Shown here in pieces: positions 1 to 12,620 of a stretch of DNA of 64,000 nucleotides. Numbering within the stretch: the first letter of the stretch is position 1; each line of letters begins with the position of its first letter. The stretch comes from Halichoerus grypus. Lineage: Eukaryota > Chordata > Mammalia > Carnivora > Phocidae. The DNA lies in the NCBI RefSeq assembly GCF_964656455.1, contig NC_135726.1, positions 2,676,001-2,740,000 of the forward strand, written 5' to 3'. Under the pieces are notes generated by a model. It was not told the origin of the DNA. It saw only the letters and a program-made list of their open reading frames with translations, and searched no databases. The translations under genes and the position numbers were made by a program.

Positions 1-299
1 CATCTGAGTAGACACAACAAACTTTTAATAACTCCACGCAACTCTAAACCAGAGTATATTTTTACTCTTGTGAGTCAGCCATTTATTTGTCAATAGAGGC
101 CAGTAAAGGAAAAGGCCCGGGGGCCATTTATAAACAGACTATAGCCCCTGGAGACATCCCAGGGGAAGCCAAACTGTCTAGAAATGAGCTTGTCGCTGAA
201 AACCAATCCCCGGGAACAGAAGGGCTGGGGGGGCCGTCTGGCAGTGGGCTTACTGGGGGTGCCAAAGGCTGAGGGGTGCTTAGGGGTGGGTGGGCTAAT

Positions 300-430
300 G
301 ACCGAGCGCTTGGGCCTCAGGAAGGTCTGCGTCCCAGCTCCACCCCTTCAGCACCATGGGGACCAAGCCATTGCTCCACTGAGCCTCAGCTTTGCCCTCT
401 GCAAAGTGGGCATGGTGATGCCAGCCTCAC
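300..430 (+). mobile_element. MIR relic
   Basis: Diverged match to the MIR core: GAGCCTCAGCTTTGCCCTCT GCAAAGTGGGCATGG. Confidence 0.5.
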
Positions 431-480
431 CAAGCTCTGGAGGACAGGAGGAGGCCCAGGACAGAATGAGCAGTGTGCAG

Positions 481-717
481 GGGCTCCTGGGTGGCTCCGT
501 CGGTTAAGTGTCTGACTCTCAATTTCAGCTCAGGTCCTGAGATCGAGCTCCGCCTTGGGCTCTGTGCTCAGCCTGGAGCCTGCTTGAGATTCTCTCTTCT
601 TCTCCCTCTGCTCCTCCCCCTCACCTACCCTCCACCCCCACTCACGCTCACGCGCGCTCTCTCTCTCTCCAAAAGAAAAAAAGAAAGAAAGAAAGAAAGA
701 AAGAAAAAGAAAAAATG
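481..717 (+). mobile_element. CAN-SINE (SINEC), tRNA-derived
   Basis: The head is CTCCTGGGTGGCTCCGTCGG, with a CT-rich body and an AAAG-rich tail. It is flanked by the 13-bp direct repeat GAGCAGTGTGCAG (468-480 and 718-730), a clear target-site duplication. Confidence 0.93.
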
Positions 718-730
718 GAGCAGTGTGCAG

Positions 731-1153
731 ATGTCATGTGTGCGGGTGGTGCGGGTGCCGGCAGCGGCCGGGAGGAGGGTGTGGCGGGCAGGGGGTCTGG
801 GCAGGACTCCTCCCCAGGCATGAGCCGCGTTAGCTGAACACGCTGTGTGTGCCAGGTGCTTACAGGGTGGTGAGCGAAGAGGAGGAGGCGGCCCCTCTGA
901 AGGAGCGAGAAATGGAGGTCAGGAGCCCTGCCTCACCGGGACGCTGTCTGGCAGACTTAGCAAAGCGAACGGCAGGCCCCCACGACCACCCTGTGGTCCT
1001 TTGGAGCACATCCCCGACAGAAACGAGGGCTTAGGCTTAGGTCCTTCAAAAAGACGTGTGTGAGAATGCGCATAGCAGCCGTACTCGTGCTAGAACTGCA
1101 AACAACCCAAGCGCCTATTACAATGCCATAGATAAATAGATTGTGGGGTATCT
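731..1153. other. No gene seen
   Basis: Unassigned sequence of moderate GC between the first CAN-SINE and the minisatellite. Only short chance ORFs. Confidence 0.6.
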
Positions 1154-2660
1154 GTGCAGGGGAGGGGCCATGGTCCGCTCATGCAGGGGGAGGGACTGCG
1201 GTACGCTCGTGCGGGGTGGGGGGGCTGTGGTACACTCATGCCAGGGAGGGGAGACTGCGGTCGCACGTGCAGGGGGAGAAACTGCGGTACACTCGTGCAG
1301 GGGGAGGGACTGCGGTCGCACGTGCAGGGGGAGAAACTGTGGTACACTCGTGCAGGGGGAGGGACTGCAGTATACTCGTGCAGGGGGAGAGACTGCGGTA
1401 CACTCATGCAGAGGGAGAGACTGTGGTATACTCGTGCAGGGGGAGAAACTGCGGTACACTCGTGCAGGGGGAGGGACTGCGGTACACTCGTGCAGGGGGA
1501 GGGACTGCGGTACACTCGTGCCAGGGAGGGGAGACTGTGGTGTGCTCATATAGGGGGAGAGACTGTGGTATACTCATGCAGGGGGAGGGGCTGTGGTACA
1601 CTCGTGCAGGGGGAGGGGCTGTGGTACACTCGTGCAGGGGGAGAGACTGTGGTACACTCGTGCAGGGGGAGGGACTGTGGTACACTCGTGCAGGGGGAGA
1701 GACTGTGGTACACTCGTGCAGGGGGAGGGACTGTGGTACACTCGTGCAGGGGGAGGGACTGTGGTACACTTGTGCAGGGGGAGGGACTGCGGTACACTCG
1801 TGCCAGGGAGGGGAGACTGTGGTGTGCTCATATAGGGGGAGAGACTGTGGTACACTCGTGCAGGGGGAGGGGCTGTGGTACACTCGTGCAGGGGGAGAGA
1901 CTGTGGTACACTCGTGCAGGGGGAGGGACTGTGGTACACTCGTGCAGGGGGAGGGACTGTGGTACACTCGTGCAGGGGGAGGGACTGTGGTACACTTGTG
2001 CAGGGGGAGGGACTGCGGTACACTCGTGCCAGGGAGGGGAGACTGTGGTGTGCTCATATAGGGGGAGAGACTGTGGTACACTCATGCAGGGGGAGGGGCT
2101 GTGGTACACTCGTGCAGGGGGAGGGACTGCGGTACACCCGTGCAGGGGGAGAGACTGCGGTACACTCGTGCAGGGGGAGAGACTGCAGTACACTCGTGCA
2201 GGGGGAGAGACTGCGGTACACTCGTTCAGGGGGAGGGACTGCGGTACACTCGTGCAGGGGGAGAGACTGTGGTATACTCGTGCAGGGGGAGAAACTACGG
2301 TACACTCGTGCAGGGGGAGGGACTGCGGTACGCTCATTCAGGGGGAGAGACTGCAGTACACTCATGCAGAGGGAGAGACTGCGGTACACTCGTGCCAGGG
2401 AGGGGAGACTGCGGTGTGCTCCTGCAGGAGGAGAGACTGCGGTACACTTGTGCAGGGGGAGGGACTGCGGTACACTCATACAGGGGTAGGGACTGCTGTA
2501 CACTCATGCAGGGGGAGGGACTGCTGTACACTCATGCAGGGGGAGGGACTGCTGTACACTCGTGCAGGGGGAGGGACTGCAGTACACTCGTGCAGGGGTG
2601 GAGACCGCGGCGCATTCGTGCAGGGGGAGAGACTGCGGTACACTCGTACACTCACATGCA
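1154..2660 (+). repeat. 28-bp minisatellite, about 53 units
   Basis: The unit contains GTGCAGGGGGAGGGACTG followed by (T/C)GGTACACTC. Variants differ mainly at GAGGGACTG/GAGAGACTG/GAGAAACTG/GAGGGGCTG and CTGCGG/CTGTGG. A 30-bp variant (TGCCAGGGAGGGGAGACTG) starts near 1219, 1519, 1801, 2027 and 2393. At 1519, 1801 and 2027 it is followed by the same GTGTGCTCATATAGG variant, spaced 282 and 226 bp apart. Those distances are nine and seven 28-bp units plus one 30-bp unit, so blocks of units were duplicated. Confidence 0.97.
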
Positions 2661-3382
2661 GGAACAGCACACTGCAGGGGAAAGGAACAAACCAGGGCGC
2701 ACAGCACTCTGCGGGAGGCACATCACAACCTGCGAAAGGGAAGCTGGACACAGAGGAGTCCACACTGTGTGATTCCAGAGCGAGGAAATGACAGTCAAGA
2801 GTAAATAAAACTAATGACGGCAGAAGCCACAATAGCGCTTACCTGCAGGGTGGGGGCCTGACTGGGGAAGGGCTCCAGGGAACTTCTGGGGTGATGGGAA
2901 GAGTCTAGAATAGCCTGAGCGGTGATAGGAAGATGTACACCTGTGTGAAAGTGTGCATATGCTGTCCCTACACATACACTTTAAAGGGTAAGATAGAATC
3001 GTTGCCCTGTTGAGCCTGCAGAGTGTCTAGGAGGCCACCCTGCAATCCAGCGGTGGCAAATTCGTCAGGGGGCCAGCTGTAAGGTATAGACACTAGGCTG
3101 CTCGGATTGCTACCAAGAATAAGATCTCCAAGATACAGCGTGCTTTGAAATATTGGTGAACCAAAGAAAACAGCCCACACTTGCCCAGCCTGGGAAGCGG
3201 GCTGCAAGTCGGCGCCCTCCGTGTGGGTCTCACGCTCGGGCAACACAAAGGGACCCGCCCACGCTGGCACAGCCAAGTGATGGACAGCAGGCCCAGAGAA
3301 GTAGCCAAGGGTGAGCTTTTGTCCAACACCGCAAAGGGGCATCAGGCTTCAGTGGAAGGATCCGGTCTGGGAAGTTAAAAGA

Positions 3383-3585
3383 TGTGTCCTGACTCCTGGC
3401 TCCATCTGAAAGCCCTGACCCCTCGGGATAGCCACTTAGCCTCCAGGCCTCAGTTTACTTATCACATGGCTGGTGGTTACGGAGTGTCACCTACTTGGGT
3501 ACAGAAACTCCAGCTCGCTAACATCTGTGCGGTCCCCCAAGAGGCCCCACTCAAGGCAGGCGCTCAGCAAACGATGCTTGGTCAA
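3383..3585 (+). mobile_element. MIR relic
   Basis: MIR order is visible: CTGACTCCTGGCTCCA, CAGGCCTCAGTTTACTTATC, and a 3' end GGCGCTCAGCAAACGATG. Confidence 0.6.
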
Positions 3586-5574
3586 ATTAATTATTCAGTC
3601 CTTCTCGGCCACACCAAAGGGATGCTCTGAGGAAGAAATGATAAATATGAAAACACTTAGCAAGTTGAGCGAAGCGGTGAGGTTGGTCAAAAATCTTCAA
3701 AGAACACATTATGGGAAAACGGGGGAAATTAGTCACTGATGTGATATTGCATGAAATTCAGGAATTTACTGTCAATTTGTGATCACAGTATTGTGGATTT
3801 TTTAAGAGCCCTTCCTTATATTTTGGAGATATAGGCCAAAATATTTAAGATTGAAATGATGTGAAGTCCAGGATTCATTTCAAAATCGAGACTGGCACCG
3901 CGCGGATAATTGGTAAAGTCCGGTGGGGGTGGGGGAGGTGTGCATTCTCTACTCTCCTACACGTCTTAGCCCTTCTCTGCATAAAAAAGTTTAAAATAAT
4001 TCAGACTCTGTCAGCTCTACTGCAATTAAAAAAATAATTCAGACTTTATAAAGAGGTTAGCAGTCACTCCTAAGTTACATTCCCCTAAATGTGGGGAAAC
4101 TGTTCCTCAAAGTATCTTCCAAGCATTCCCCCTTCTCTGGGCAGAGTCAAGGTGGTAGGCTCAGTGGGCTCCGTCACTCCCACCGCTCCCCGGCCCGTGG
4201 CCACCGAGCAGGCTCCCAGATGGACACCAAGGCTGCAAGATACGGGTCCTGACTCGAGGAGTGGGGACCTGCCGGGTCTTCAGAGGAGGGAAGTTTTGCC
4301 CACTTCACAGCCCACTGAGAATTCACAGTCTCCAACTGTGAACCAAACAGGAACCTTTTTTTCAGCTGGTGAGCTCATTTATGCTTGGCAAAAGGCAACA
4401 TCTCATTTCAAAGCCGGGAAGGGGAGACTTTGAGAAGATCTAAAGCCCAGCTCCAAAAGCTCCTTGGACATCAAATAGCTTTTTTGAAACAAGGTTTTGA
4501 TGAGTTAAGAGCAAATGAATCAGAAACACATGGATTAAATTCCCCTTAAAATCCACATGGGTTTAAAAATGGAGGGGAAGGGGTGTGGCAAATATCTTCT
4601 CGGTTTTATGAAACCCCAAGCGTTTTTAAAACCGGGTGAGATGGTCAGCAAATCCAAAATGCCTCCGAATCCATTCAGTTCCAAGAGCAGGTCCAAGGAA
4701 AAGACCCCCTGAATGCAGGGGGAGCGCCAGGCCAGGGTGGGCGCTAGCTTCGCTCCCTCCATCCTGCATCCAACAAGCCCCGTTCCCTTCCTCAAGCCAG
4801 GAGGCCGTGCGCTGGAAGCTCCCGCTAACATGGCCAGAGAGTGATTCTGGTCTTTGCAGTCACCTGTTCTTCCTGGTAGCTGCTTTCAAGGAAATTCAAG
4901 GAAATTGCAAAAGTCAGCATTTCCGCTTTGTTCAGGTCCCCAGCCCTAATCAGAGATGCTCTCCGAACTCCCCCCTACAGCCGTCTATGGGAAATGAACA
5001 CAGTTCCCACAAAAGGAAGTAATTTGGTCATTGCTCTGTATGCCTGAGACAGGGCACCTGCCTCAGGCTCTGAACAAAAACAAAGTGCGGGTCCTTTGAG
5101 AGTCAGTCTGGACCCTAGAAGGAGCGTCTGTGGTCAGGCACGTGTGATGGGGGCCCCTCCCAACTCCGATGGCAGAGACCCAGAGTGCGTTACAACACAG
5201 CTGTCCTCAGCCCTCCCGGGAACCCACTGCCTTGTCATACAGGAAACCGAGTCCAGAGAGCACAGGGCCCTACTGGGGGTCACCCGCTGAGATCCATGGC
5301 AGTGATGCCGGGGATGGGGTCCAAGGCCTGATTCCCAAGCACACAGAGGCGGCCTGTCTAGATCAGGTGTTGCCCACCTGGAGGACAACATTCTAGAACC
5401 TAACTCTGCGAGTCCTCAGGGGGGTGGTGTCCCTGGAGCGGCACAAGAAATGCGTCGCGGTCAGCAGACGTCCAGAATGAGCACTGACTCTCATCCTCGT
5501 CCCGTCAGTGCGCTCTAAAGGGTGGCACCCGTGCTCTCCATACTCACTGAGGGTCTGCTAAAGAGAGAGATGAG

Positions 5575-5700
5575 AAGAGACTCCAGAGCCCGACCGCCTG
5601 GCTTTGCCTCCCTGCTCTCCCACTGGGAGCTGTGCCGTGCTGGGCAAGCTACCGAACCTCTCCGCAGAATGAGGGCAGAAGAGCCCCATCTGGGAGTGCA
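5575..5700 (+). mobile_element. MIR relic
   Basis: Matches the 5' half of MIR: GACTCCAGAGCCCGACCGCC, TGTGCCGTGCTGGGCAAGCT ACCGAACCTCTCCGCA. Confidence 0.55.
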
Positions 5701-5814
5701 GCTGGAGGGAATGCCCCCGTCTCACATCTCTACAGGTCAGCCTCTGCTTTGGCTGGGAGTCGGCACTCAGGCGATGCCCGCCAAGGGGATTATCGTGCAC
5801 GCCAGTCTCCGCAG

Positions 5815-5965
5815 ATAAATGACCTCATCCCATTCAATCCTCTCTACCGCCTTGATGTTATTACCCCATTTGAGGGGTGAGAAATCTGAGTCTCCAAGAG
5901 GCTGCATAACTTGCTAACGAGTAGCAAAGCCAGATTTCCAATCCAGATAGGGCTGTCTCCTGAGC
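5815..5965 (-). mobile_element. MIR relic, reverse
   Basis: Reverse-complement MIR: TTACCCCATTTGAGGGGTGA GAAATCTGAG, then TGCATAACTTGCTAACGAGT AGCAAAGCCAGATTTCC. Confidence 0.65.
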
Positions 5966-6169
5966 CACCTTCTCTGAGGCACACAGCTCAGCAAGCAGAG
6001 GGCATCCTGCTTTTCCGCCTTGACTCAGCCTCCCGTCCAGGTCCATGTGATAAACAAGCTGCACAACCATCACCATGACCCTGTCCTGTCTGAATCCAGA
6101 GCCATCCATTCAGGTACGAGCGGAGAGAGAAGGACATGAGCCTCCCCCGCGCCAGCCCCCAAGTTGAGC

Positions 6170-6300
6170 CCTCTCCAATCCCAGCTGAGCAACTTTGTGC
6201 AAATTAATTCACCGAGCTTCAATCTGCTCATCTGTGAAATGGGCACAACATTACTACTTACATCACAGGCCTGGGAAAAATAAGTGACAGAAAACCCGTG
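6170..6300 (+). mobile_element. MIR relic
   Basis: MIR-like: AACTTTGTGCAAATTAATTC then TCATCTGTGAAATGGGCACA and CATCACAGGCCTGGG. Confidence 0.65.
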
Positions 6301-6724
6301 ATGCTCTCACTTGGCGGGGTTCCCAGCGCAGGCTAATTGCTTGATGATTGTGAATGCTTGAACCCATGTTGTCTCGGCCGGTGTCCCAGCATCCGCCTCC
6401 AGAAATACCAACCGTCTCCACAACACAGAGTCGTCAGACACGGTTTCCTTGCCACGGCTCATCTCCTGGGTACCGGGCACCCTGCTCACCAGAGTCCTGT
6501 CCAGGGTCGAGGTGCGGGAACGCCCAGCGCCAGGGCTCCCATCATGACATCTTGGGCTTTGCCTTCCTGAGCGAGCCAGCTGTATGGTGGCTGTTCTGCC
6601 CACGAACATGCAACTGGCTGCATCTGGTCCTGTTTCGGGACCCGACACGAAACAAATCCCTGTGGTTCTAAGATGTCACAAAAGGCGGGGTCATCTAGGG
6701 GTCACGTTTTGGGCCCACATGATG

Positions 6725-6840
6725 GACAAGGACTGAGATTTCCTCAACTCCAGTTTTTTATCTGCAAGACGGAGCCAACATTACCTGCTTCTGAAGGGTG
6801 GTACCAAGGACATAGTACGTGCTCAGTGCATGGTATTCCC
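6725..6840 (+). mobile_element. MIR relic
   Basis: 3' half of MIR: CAGTTTTTTATCTGCAAGAC, then CATAGTACGTGCTCAGTGCA. Confidence 0.5.
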
Positions 6841-7039
6841 GCCATTGCAGACTCCAATCCCCAACTCGCTTTCATACTAAAAGCCAAGAAAACTGTAGGT
6901 TCAAACCATAAGCAATAGGCAAAGGGATGAGTCCGTCCCCCGAGCTCGCTTAAGATGAAAAGATTTGCTCCGCTACATCAGGATCACAAACCTATTACAC
7001 TTTTAAAACCCCAAAGGAAGCCCAGGCCCTTTGAAGCCA

Positions 7040-7500
7040 ACGTAAATACAACTGTTTAACAGCTTATTTGAACTATCCAACGGGATCGGAGTTGCTTAAA
7101 TGGATTCACGTTGCGAGCAATCTCTTTTTGCGACATGGTATTTGTTAGAAATCAGGATTTCACTTAACCAAATGTCCTGCGGTCGCCTCTGCTTTGTTTC
7201 TTAACAGGGCTGTCTTTATGTGAGTTTTCTTTGGCTTCCCAATAGAAGAGTAACAGATTCCTTTTGAAGTTTTTCATTGATGAATGAGCCGCTATAAATA
7301 ACCCTTCGTGGCAGCCGCCCGATCTCTGAAGTTTACTCTGGAATAATAGTAGCAGTGGGAACGAAGGGCAATTTACGGCAGCGTGTCATGAAATAGTTTA
7401 ATGGGCTTCATACTGTTTAACTTAATCTTTACAGATGTAAAAACAGAAATACAATTATTTTAACAACTATTATTACATATTGCTTTGCTAATGAAAACAA
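7040..7500. promoter_or_regulatory. Candidate conserved non-coding element
   Basis: About 460 bp without recognisable repeats. It is AT-rich with TAAT/ATTA and CTATAAATA-type motifs (for example CCGCTATAAATAACCC near 7290), and it differs in texture from its MIR-rich surroundings. Inference from texture only; I cannot test conservation. Confidence 0.25.
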
Positions 7501-7650
7501 AGGCTCAGGAAGCTCTCTGAAGACTGAAGGATGGCTGTGGGACTCAGAGGGGAGGAAGTGCTGGGCGCCGGCAGGGTCCCCCCCCAAAATCTAGGGATAG
7601 AGGAAGGGGCACCGGTGGACAATCTTGTCCCCCCAAAGCCTCTTTCTGCC

Positions 7651-7731
7651 ACGTACACATGCATACACACACACACGCACACACACGCATGCACACGCAC
7701 ATGCACACACATGCACATGCACACACACACG
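7651..7731. repeat. CA-rich microsatellite (CA/CG/TG mixed)
   Basis: Alternating purine-pyrimidine tract of ACAC with GCAC and ATGC interruptions. Confidence 0.9.
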
Positions 7732-9899
7732 CCTCGTAGTCGGTGGTCATACCAAGAGCAGCTTCTCTGAGCTGATTTCAAGCTCGGCTCTGCAGCATGA
7801 ATTATGGGGCCCATGGAGAATTTCTGTTGCTGGGAAAGACAACCGCCTGCTCTTAATGGAGCTCCAAGGACTTTTCCTGTTTCTCACAGTCCCCAGCTGC
7901 CGCCCCGCCTTCTTGTTCCTATCCCACCCCCATCCCCACAACTCTAGCTTCCCGGGAGCATCCTTCTCACCAGAGGGGACGGGACACAACTCACTCGAAA
8001 ACCTATAAATCCAAAGGTCGCGTCTGCAGTTTGAACGGTCTCCCTGCCCCTCTGGAAGCTGTGGAGATTAAACACGGAACCCTGAGTCTCTTCCACGGTG
8101 CTCCGAAGACTGCACTCCCTTTGATTCTTCGGGGAGGTCCTCGCCCGCAGGGGCGCGTCCAGAGTGAGAAGAGCGATTCCGGCTAGCATTTTTCTCATGC
8201 GCTGCAGCCTGACCCCCGCCCTGCAGACTGGGAGCTGGGAGCCCCCTGCGACCCTGCACTATATAATTTTGTGCCTCGGGGAGTTCACACCTCCTCCTTG
8301 CCCCTTGGTGGGGTTCTCATTAGGAAAACTGGGGATTTGCCTGAATTCTGAACCATTTGGGAAATGATGGGATTGGGCCGAAAGACGTCAACACATTTAC
8401 TTTAAGGGCTTGGTCGGAGAATGTGGCTTATAGGCATGGTGAGCAATAGACTTGCCCACCAGTCTGGGCAGCTGTGGACCACCTCTGCCCCCACTCCCAG
8501 ACCCTCGAGAGTAAACAGAATGAGTGCCTCCCGAGGGTAGCTCACTCCCAAGGGAAAAAGCCAGACTGGGCCCCCAGCACCCAGTTAATTCTATCCACGT
8601 TCACCTGTCAGCTAAGCCCTACTGCCGGCTCCTGGAAGAAGACATCCGAATGGGGGCCTGGGCCTTTGTAAGACCATCCGGCTGACAACTACTGGCTCTC
8701 ATGCGCCAAGCACTTGCTTATCATAAGCTGAGGGACATTCGCTCCGGCAGGAGAGTCAGGCACCAAGGAAAACGCAAGCCTGTGACGTTTTTGGACGCCT
8801 ACTGTGTGGCGGGCACTAGGCTAGCGCTTACGGAAGAAAAGGAACACGACAAAAACGATACCACCTTCGCCAGGGTAGAGCTTACGCAGCGTGGGGAGAG
8901 ACCTGTGCAGCTCTCATGACCTGACCGCGTGGGGACAAGGACCCTAAGGAACCACAGGCTTCCAGAGGGGCGTGTGGAGGGGCGAGCAAAGAGAATCTGG
9001 AGCCACCCCTGCCCGTGGGCGACCGCCGGGTACACACCGCCCCGGGGCGCCTGCAGCGTGGCCGGCTCCGCTGAGAGGTGCCCCAAGCGCCCAACACACG
9101 CCGGGTTTCCAAGACTTAGTACCACATAAAGAAATGCTAAGTACCTCAATACATTCTGGTATTCAGTGACTTGCTGAAATGGTCATATTTCAGATGCGTG
9201 GGTTTAAATAAAATATATTGCTAAAATTCACTGCACCTGTTTTCTTTTTCAGTTTTTTTTTTTTTTTTTAAATGTGGCTACTAAGCATCGTGAAATTGGC
9301 TCTTTCTTGGCTCACCAGTCTGGGAGGTTAAGAGGCCTGTTAGCTTGAAAATCCAAGAGAGATGAGAGGGTGAGAGAAATGTGACTTATACCATCAGCTC
9401 ATTCTTGGTTGTGGGGATCTCACAGAGACGCACTGTGCGGGGTTTTGGCGAGCCCTGGGGCTATCAACGTGTTGAGTCAGATAACCCTGCTGCTCGGGGC
9501 TGCTCTTGGTGTGTCCATTTGCTTCCCCAGGTTTCCCCCCCTGCACACAAAACCCTCGAGGACAAGATGTGGGCCCAGTCCGCTTTTAAGCCCCTAAGGA
9601 GTGTCCGAGGCCCGGCTGTTAGTGGGCACTCGCTGTTGGTTAGCTGAAGAACGACTAGCGATTCTGATTACAGAAGCCGCTTGGTACAAGCCACATTCCC
9701 GATGGCGGGAAATATAAACTGTCCCGCTGCTCTCTGCACATCCCTAAATGCATGTGCTTCCTCCACCCCAAGCTGGCATGCTACTATGTGTGGCCGCATC
9801 GAGAAGGTGTGAAGGAGGGCGGGAGCTTCAGGAACAGCCGGCCTCTGTTTCGGACGCAGGTTCTCCCTGACTAGGTGCGCTTGGTCAGCTTCCCTTCCC

Positions 9900-10015
9900 A
9901 CCAACCTTGATTTCTCTCGTCCATCAAGTGGGAAGACTCTAGGCAAGCTCACAGGGTTGTTGAAATGATCCAATGGGATGATGTGTGGCAAAGATGATGT
10001 GCCCAATACCTTCTC
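9900..10015 (+). mobile_element. MIR relic
   Basis: MIR-like 3' half: TTCTCTCGTCCATCAAGTGG and CTCACAGGGTTGTTGAAATG. Confidence 0.5.
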
Positions 10016-10159
10016 CCTGGAGGGCGTGCAAGGAGTGATGGAGCCTTGAGTAACATCAACAGCTGGTCCGCTTCATTCAGCCCCAAACCTACTTTTTCGT
10101 TTCTTCGTGCCAAGTGGTTTTTCTGAATAATCTGGGCACTTGACTTCAGACCATCCCTT

Positions 10160-10295
10160 ACTGATATCGAAACCACTGGTTCCTGAACCCAGCTGCACAC
10201 TAGGACCATCTGGAGAGGTTTCTGACATACCATGAGGGCTGTGACCCCACCATCAGTATTTTGTAAAGCCCCCTGGTGATTCTAGGGCTCAGTCC
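10160..10295. mobile_element. MER5/MER20-like relic
   Basis: ACCACTGGTTCCTGAACCCA GCTGCACACTAGGACC and CCCCTGGTGATTCTAGGGC resemble a small hAT element. Confidence 0.45.
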
Positions 10296-12359
10296 AGGTA
10301 GAGACCCACTGAGCACAGTGGATAACAGAGGTCGCATTGTTCACCAGCAGGTACTTCCGTAACAGCTGGGAGAATAGGAAAGCTCATGAAAGCAGAACTT
10401 GGGGTCTGGCGTGGCTCGGACACAGATGCCAGCGTGGCCAGGAGGGAGGAGACAGTGGGGTCACTGAGCAGATCTGTCAACCAGCCATCACTTGGTGGGG
10501 GGTCTCTGTCCCCAATCCCTAGTGCCAGAAATGAAAATTAGATTGCAGAATGACTTAAGAATTCTTGTACAAAATAAGTGTCTCTCACCTCCCTGGACAT
10601 TTCTTTGTTCCTTCCTGTGAATCTGTAATTATTTTGAAACGAAAGGTTTTAGTAAGTAAGTAAGCAAATCTCATTTCTCCTCATCTCCCTCTGTTGCTGG
10701 GCTGTCAGAGGTCTCTGTCCACAGCACTGCGCATGGCCCCGCACAGAGAATATAGAGCAGCTCCTCGGTGACCGGGAGATGACAATGAGGGTGGTGGCAG
10801 TGATGAAGTAAAAGGCAATGTATACACATGTATGCATGTGCGTGCGTGTGCATGGACCTCACCTCTGTCCATCCGGAGGGACCTACCAGAATAGCCTTGA
10901 AATGCCAGCCTTCTAGAATCTCCTGGAGTGGGATTGTTACAGCTGATCAGGGTATTACAGATTTTTTCCTTTCTCAATACTTTCCTGCATAGTCCACACT
11001 TCTCCCGTGAACACATAAGCCGCAACGTCTGCTTGAATGCAGGGCACCACAACCCAGAGTACAGAAGGACAGTGGGGGTCATGGAGAGGAGCCAAGAATC
11101 TACTCCCATCACCTAGAAACCGAGTACAGTACGACAGGTGAGAAGAAAGGATGGGGTGGTCCTTTGAGCCCCACAGACGGCCATGCCCCTCACCGGCGTG
11201 GCTCTTACTTCTGGCTGCCGAGCAGACACCCCTGAGCAGCCTTTAGAGACGCACCATCCAGTCCCACCACAGGCTGACCCGATGGGGGTCCTTGGGGACG
11301 GGACACTGGCCCTGGAAGGGGCCAGAGCGGCTGGCCATCCTGCAACAGAGAGAGCGGTGTCACTGGCCCCAGGACCCTTCTCCTCTCGCATGGAAGTCCA
11401 GCAAACATCCAGAACAAGACAAGACGAGCCGTGAAATGTGCTAGAAATAGATTTATTCCTCTTTAATCCTCACTTCTTAGGTCACTGGGTGGCCCTTCCT
11501 CAGACGCCGGGGTGCCCTTAACCTGACAGTGTCTCCCACCCACGCCCAGTGGAGGGAAGGAAATGTCACTGCCAGGGGACTCAGGCACCAGCCGGAGCCC
11601 CACCGTGAATTATTCATCACCACCCCCCACCACCACCACCATCAGGCTCCCAAGATGGAGCCCACAGTGCCGACTCAAAGTCCAAAAATGTGGGAAAGTT
11701 TATTTATTTCTTCAAAACATTCCTGATTTGTAATGTGCTTTCTAAAAATGTTCTAGCTGACCAAGCCCTTGCTATATTTAGCCACAGCATTTAAAGAAAT
11801 GTCCCTTACACTTTATAAGGCGGGCTATGAAACACAAGAGTTTAAGGAACACTGCTCCTTGGGCCGGTCCCGTTCTCCCCAGGAGAGGGCTGGGGCCTCT
11901 CCTTGGCCTGCAGGAGCAGCCCTGGTGCTGAGGGCAGAAATAAAGACTTGCATTCATTCCCAGGGCCCTTGGGTTCACAACGGCTAGACAGCAGCCCTGG
12001 GAAGCCCCTCTAGGCTCTGGTGTGAAGCAAGGAAACGCCAAAGGGACCTCACTCTCTTTGGCCTGCGGGATTGGCTCTCCTGTGGTTTTCCTAGGATCCC
12101 CCGCCATGCATCGCTGCTTATTTTGCTTTTGGTTTCATGTTCAAAGGGTTGGATCATCTCAAGAGACGTAACAGGGCAATAAAGAGATGAAAACGCATCC
12201 CAGCCTACCCAGGGAAGTCAACCCCCAGAAGCCTTCTGCTACCTCCAGAATTACATAACATGAACAAAGCTATGGGGTCATGATTTCATTGCATAACTAG
12301 GAAGGCACAAACGGGCCCATAAAACCAGAGTGTTTAGATGAGCGGCCTGTCTGTGTACT

Positions 12360-12620
12360 GACCTCCCATTTACTGAGCACTTTCTGCAGGAGGCATCATG
12401 GTGATGGCCCTTTTGAGCTGGGGACCAGGGCAGGCATTGTTTTATGGACTTACAGCCATCATTTTACTTTACTCCTCAGGATGGATCTGTGAGGCCTTTG
12501 CTGATGCTATGCCCATTTGTACAGATGAGCAAGTTAAGGCACAGAAGTGTTAGGTCACCTTGCTGATGTCACACAACACAAAAGGGCAGAGCTGGGTAAT
12601 TAGCTTCTGCCTGGTGGGCA
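12360..12620 (-). mobile_element. MIR relic, reverse
   Basis: Reverse MIR order: TTTACTGAGCACTTTCTGCA, CCATTTGTACAGATGAGCAA, GTTAGGTCACCTTGCTGATG and GGCAGAGCTGGG. Confidence 0.65.

Noticed and set aside
1154..2791. 545-codon plus-strand ORF and several minus-strand ORFs of over 140 codons
   Set aside because: They are by-products of the stop-poor 28-bp minisatellite. All frames are open, the product is purely periodic and nothing outside the array supports a gene.
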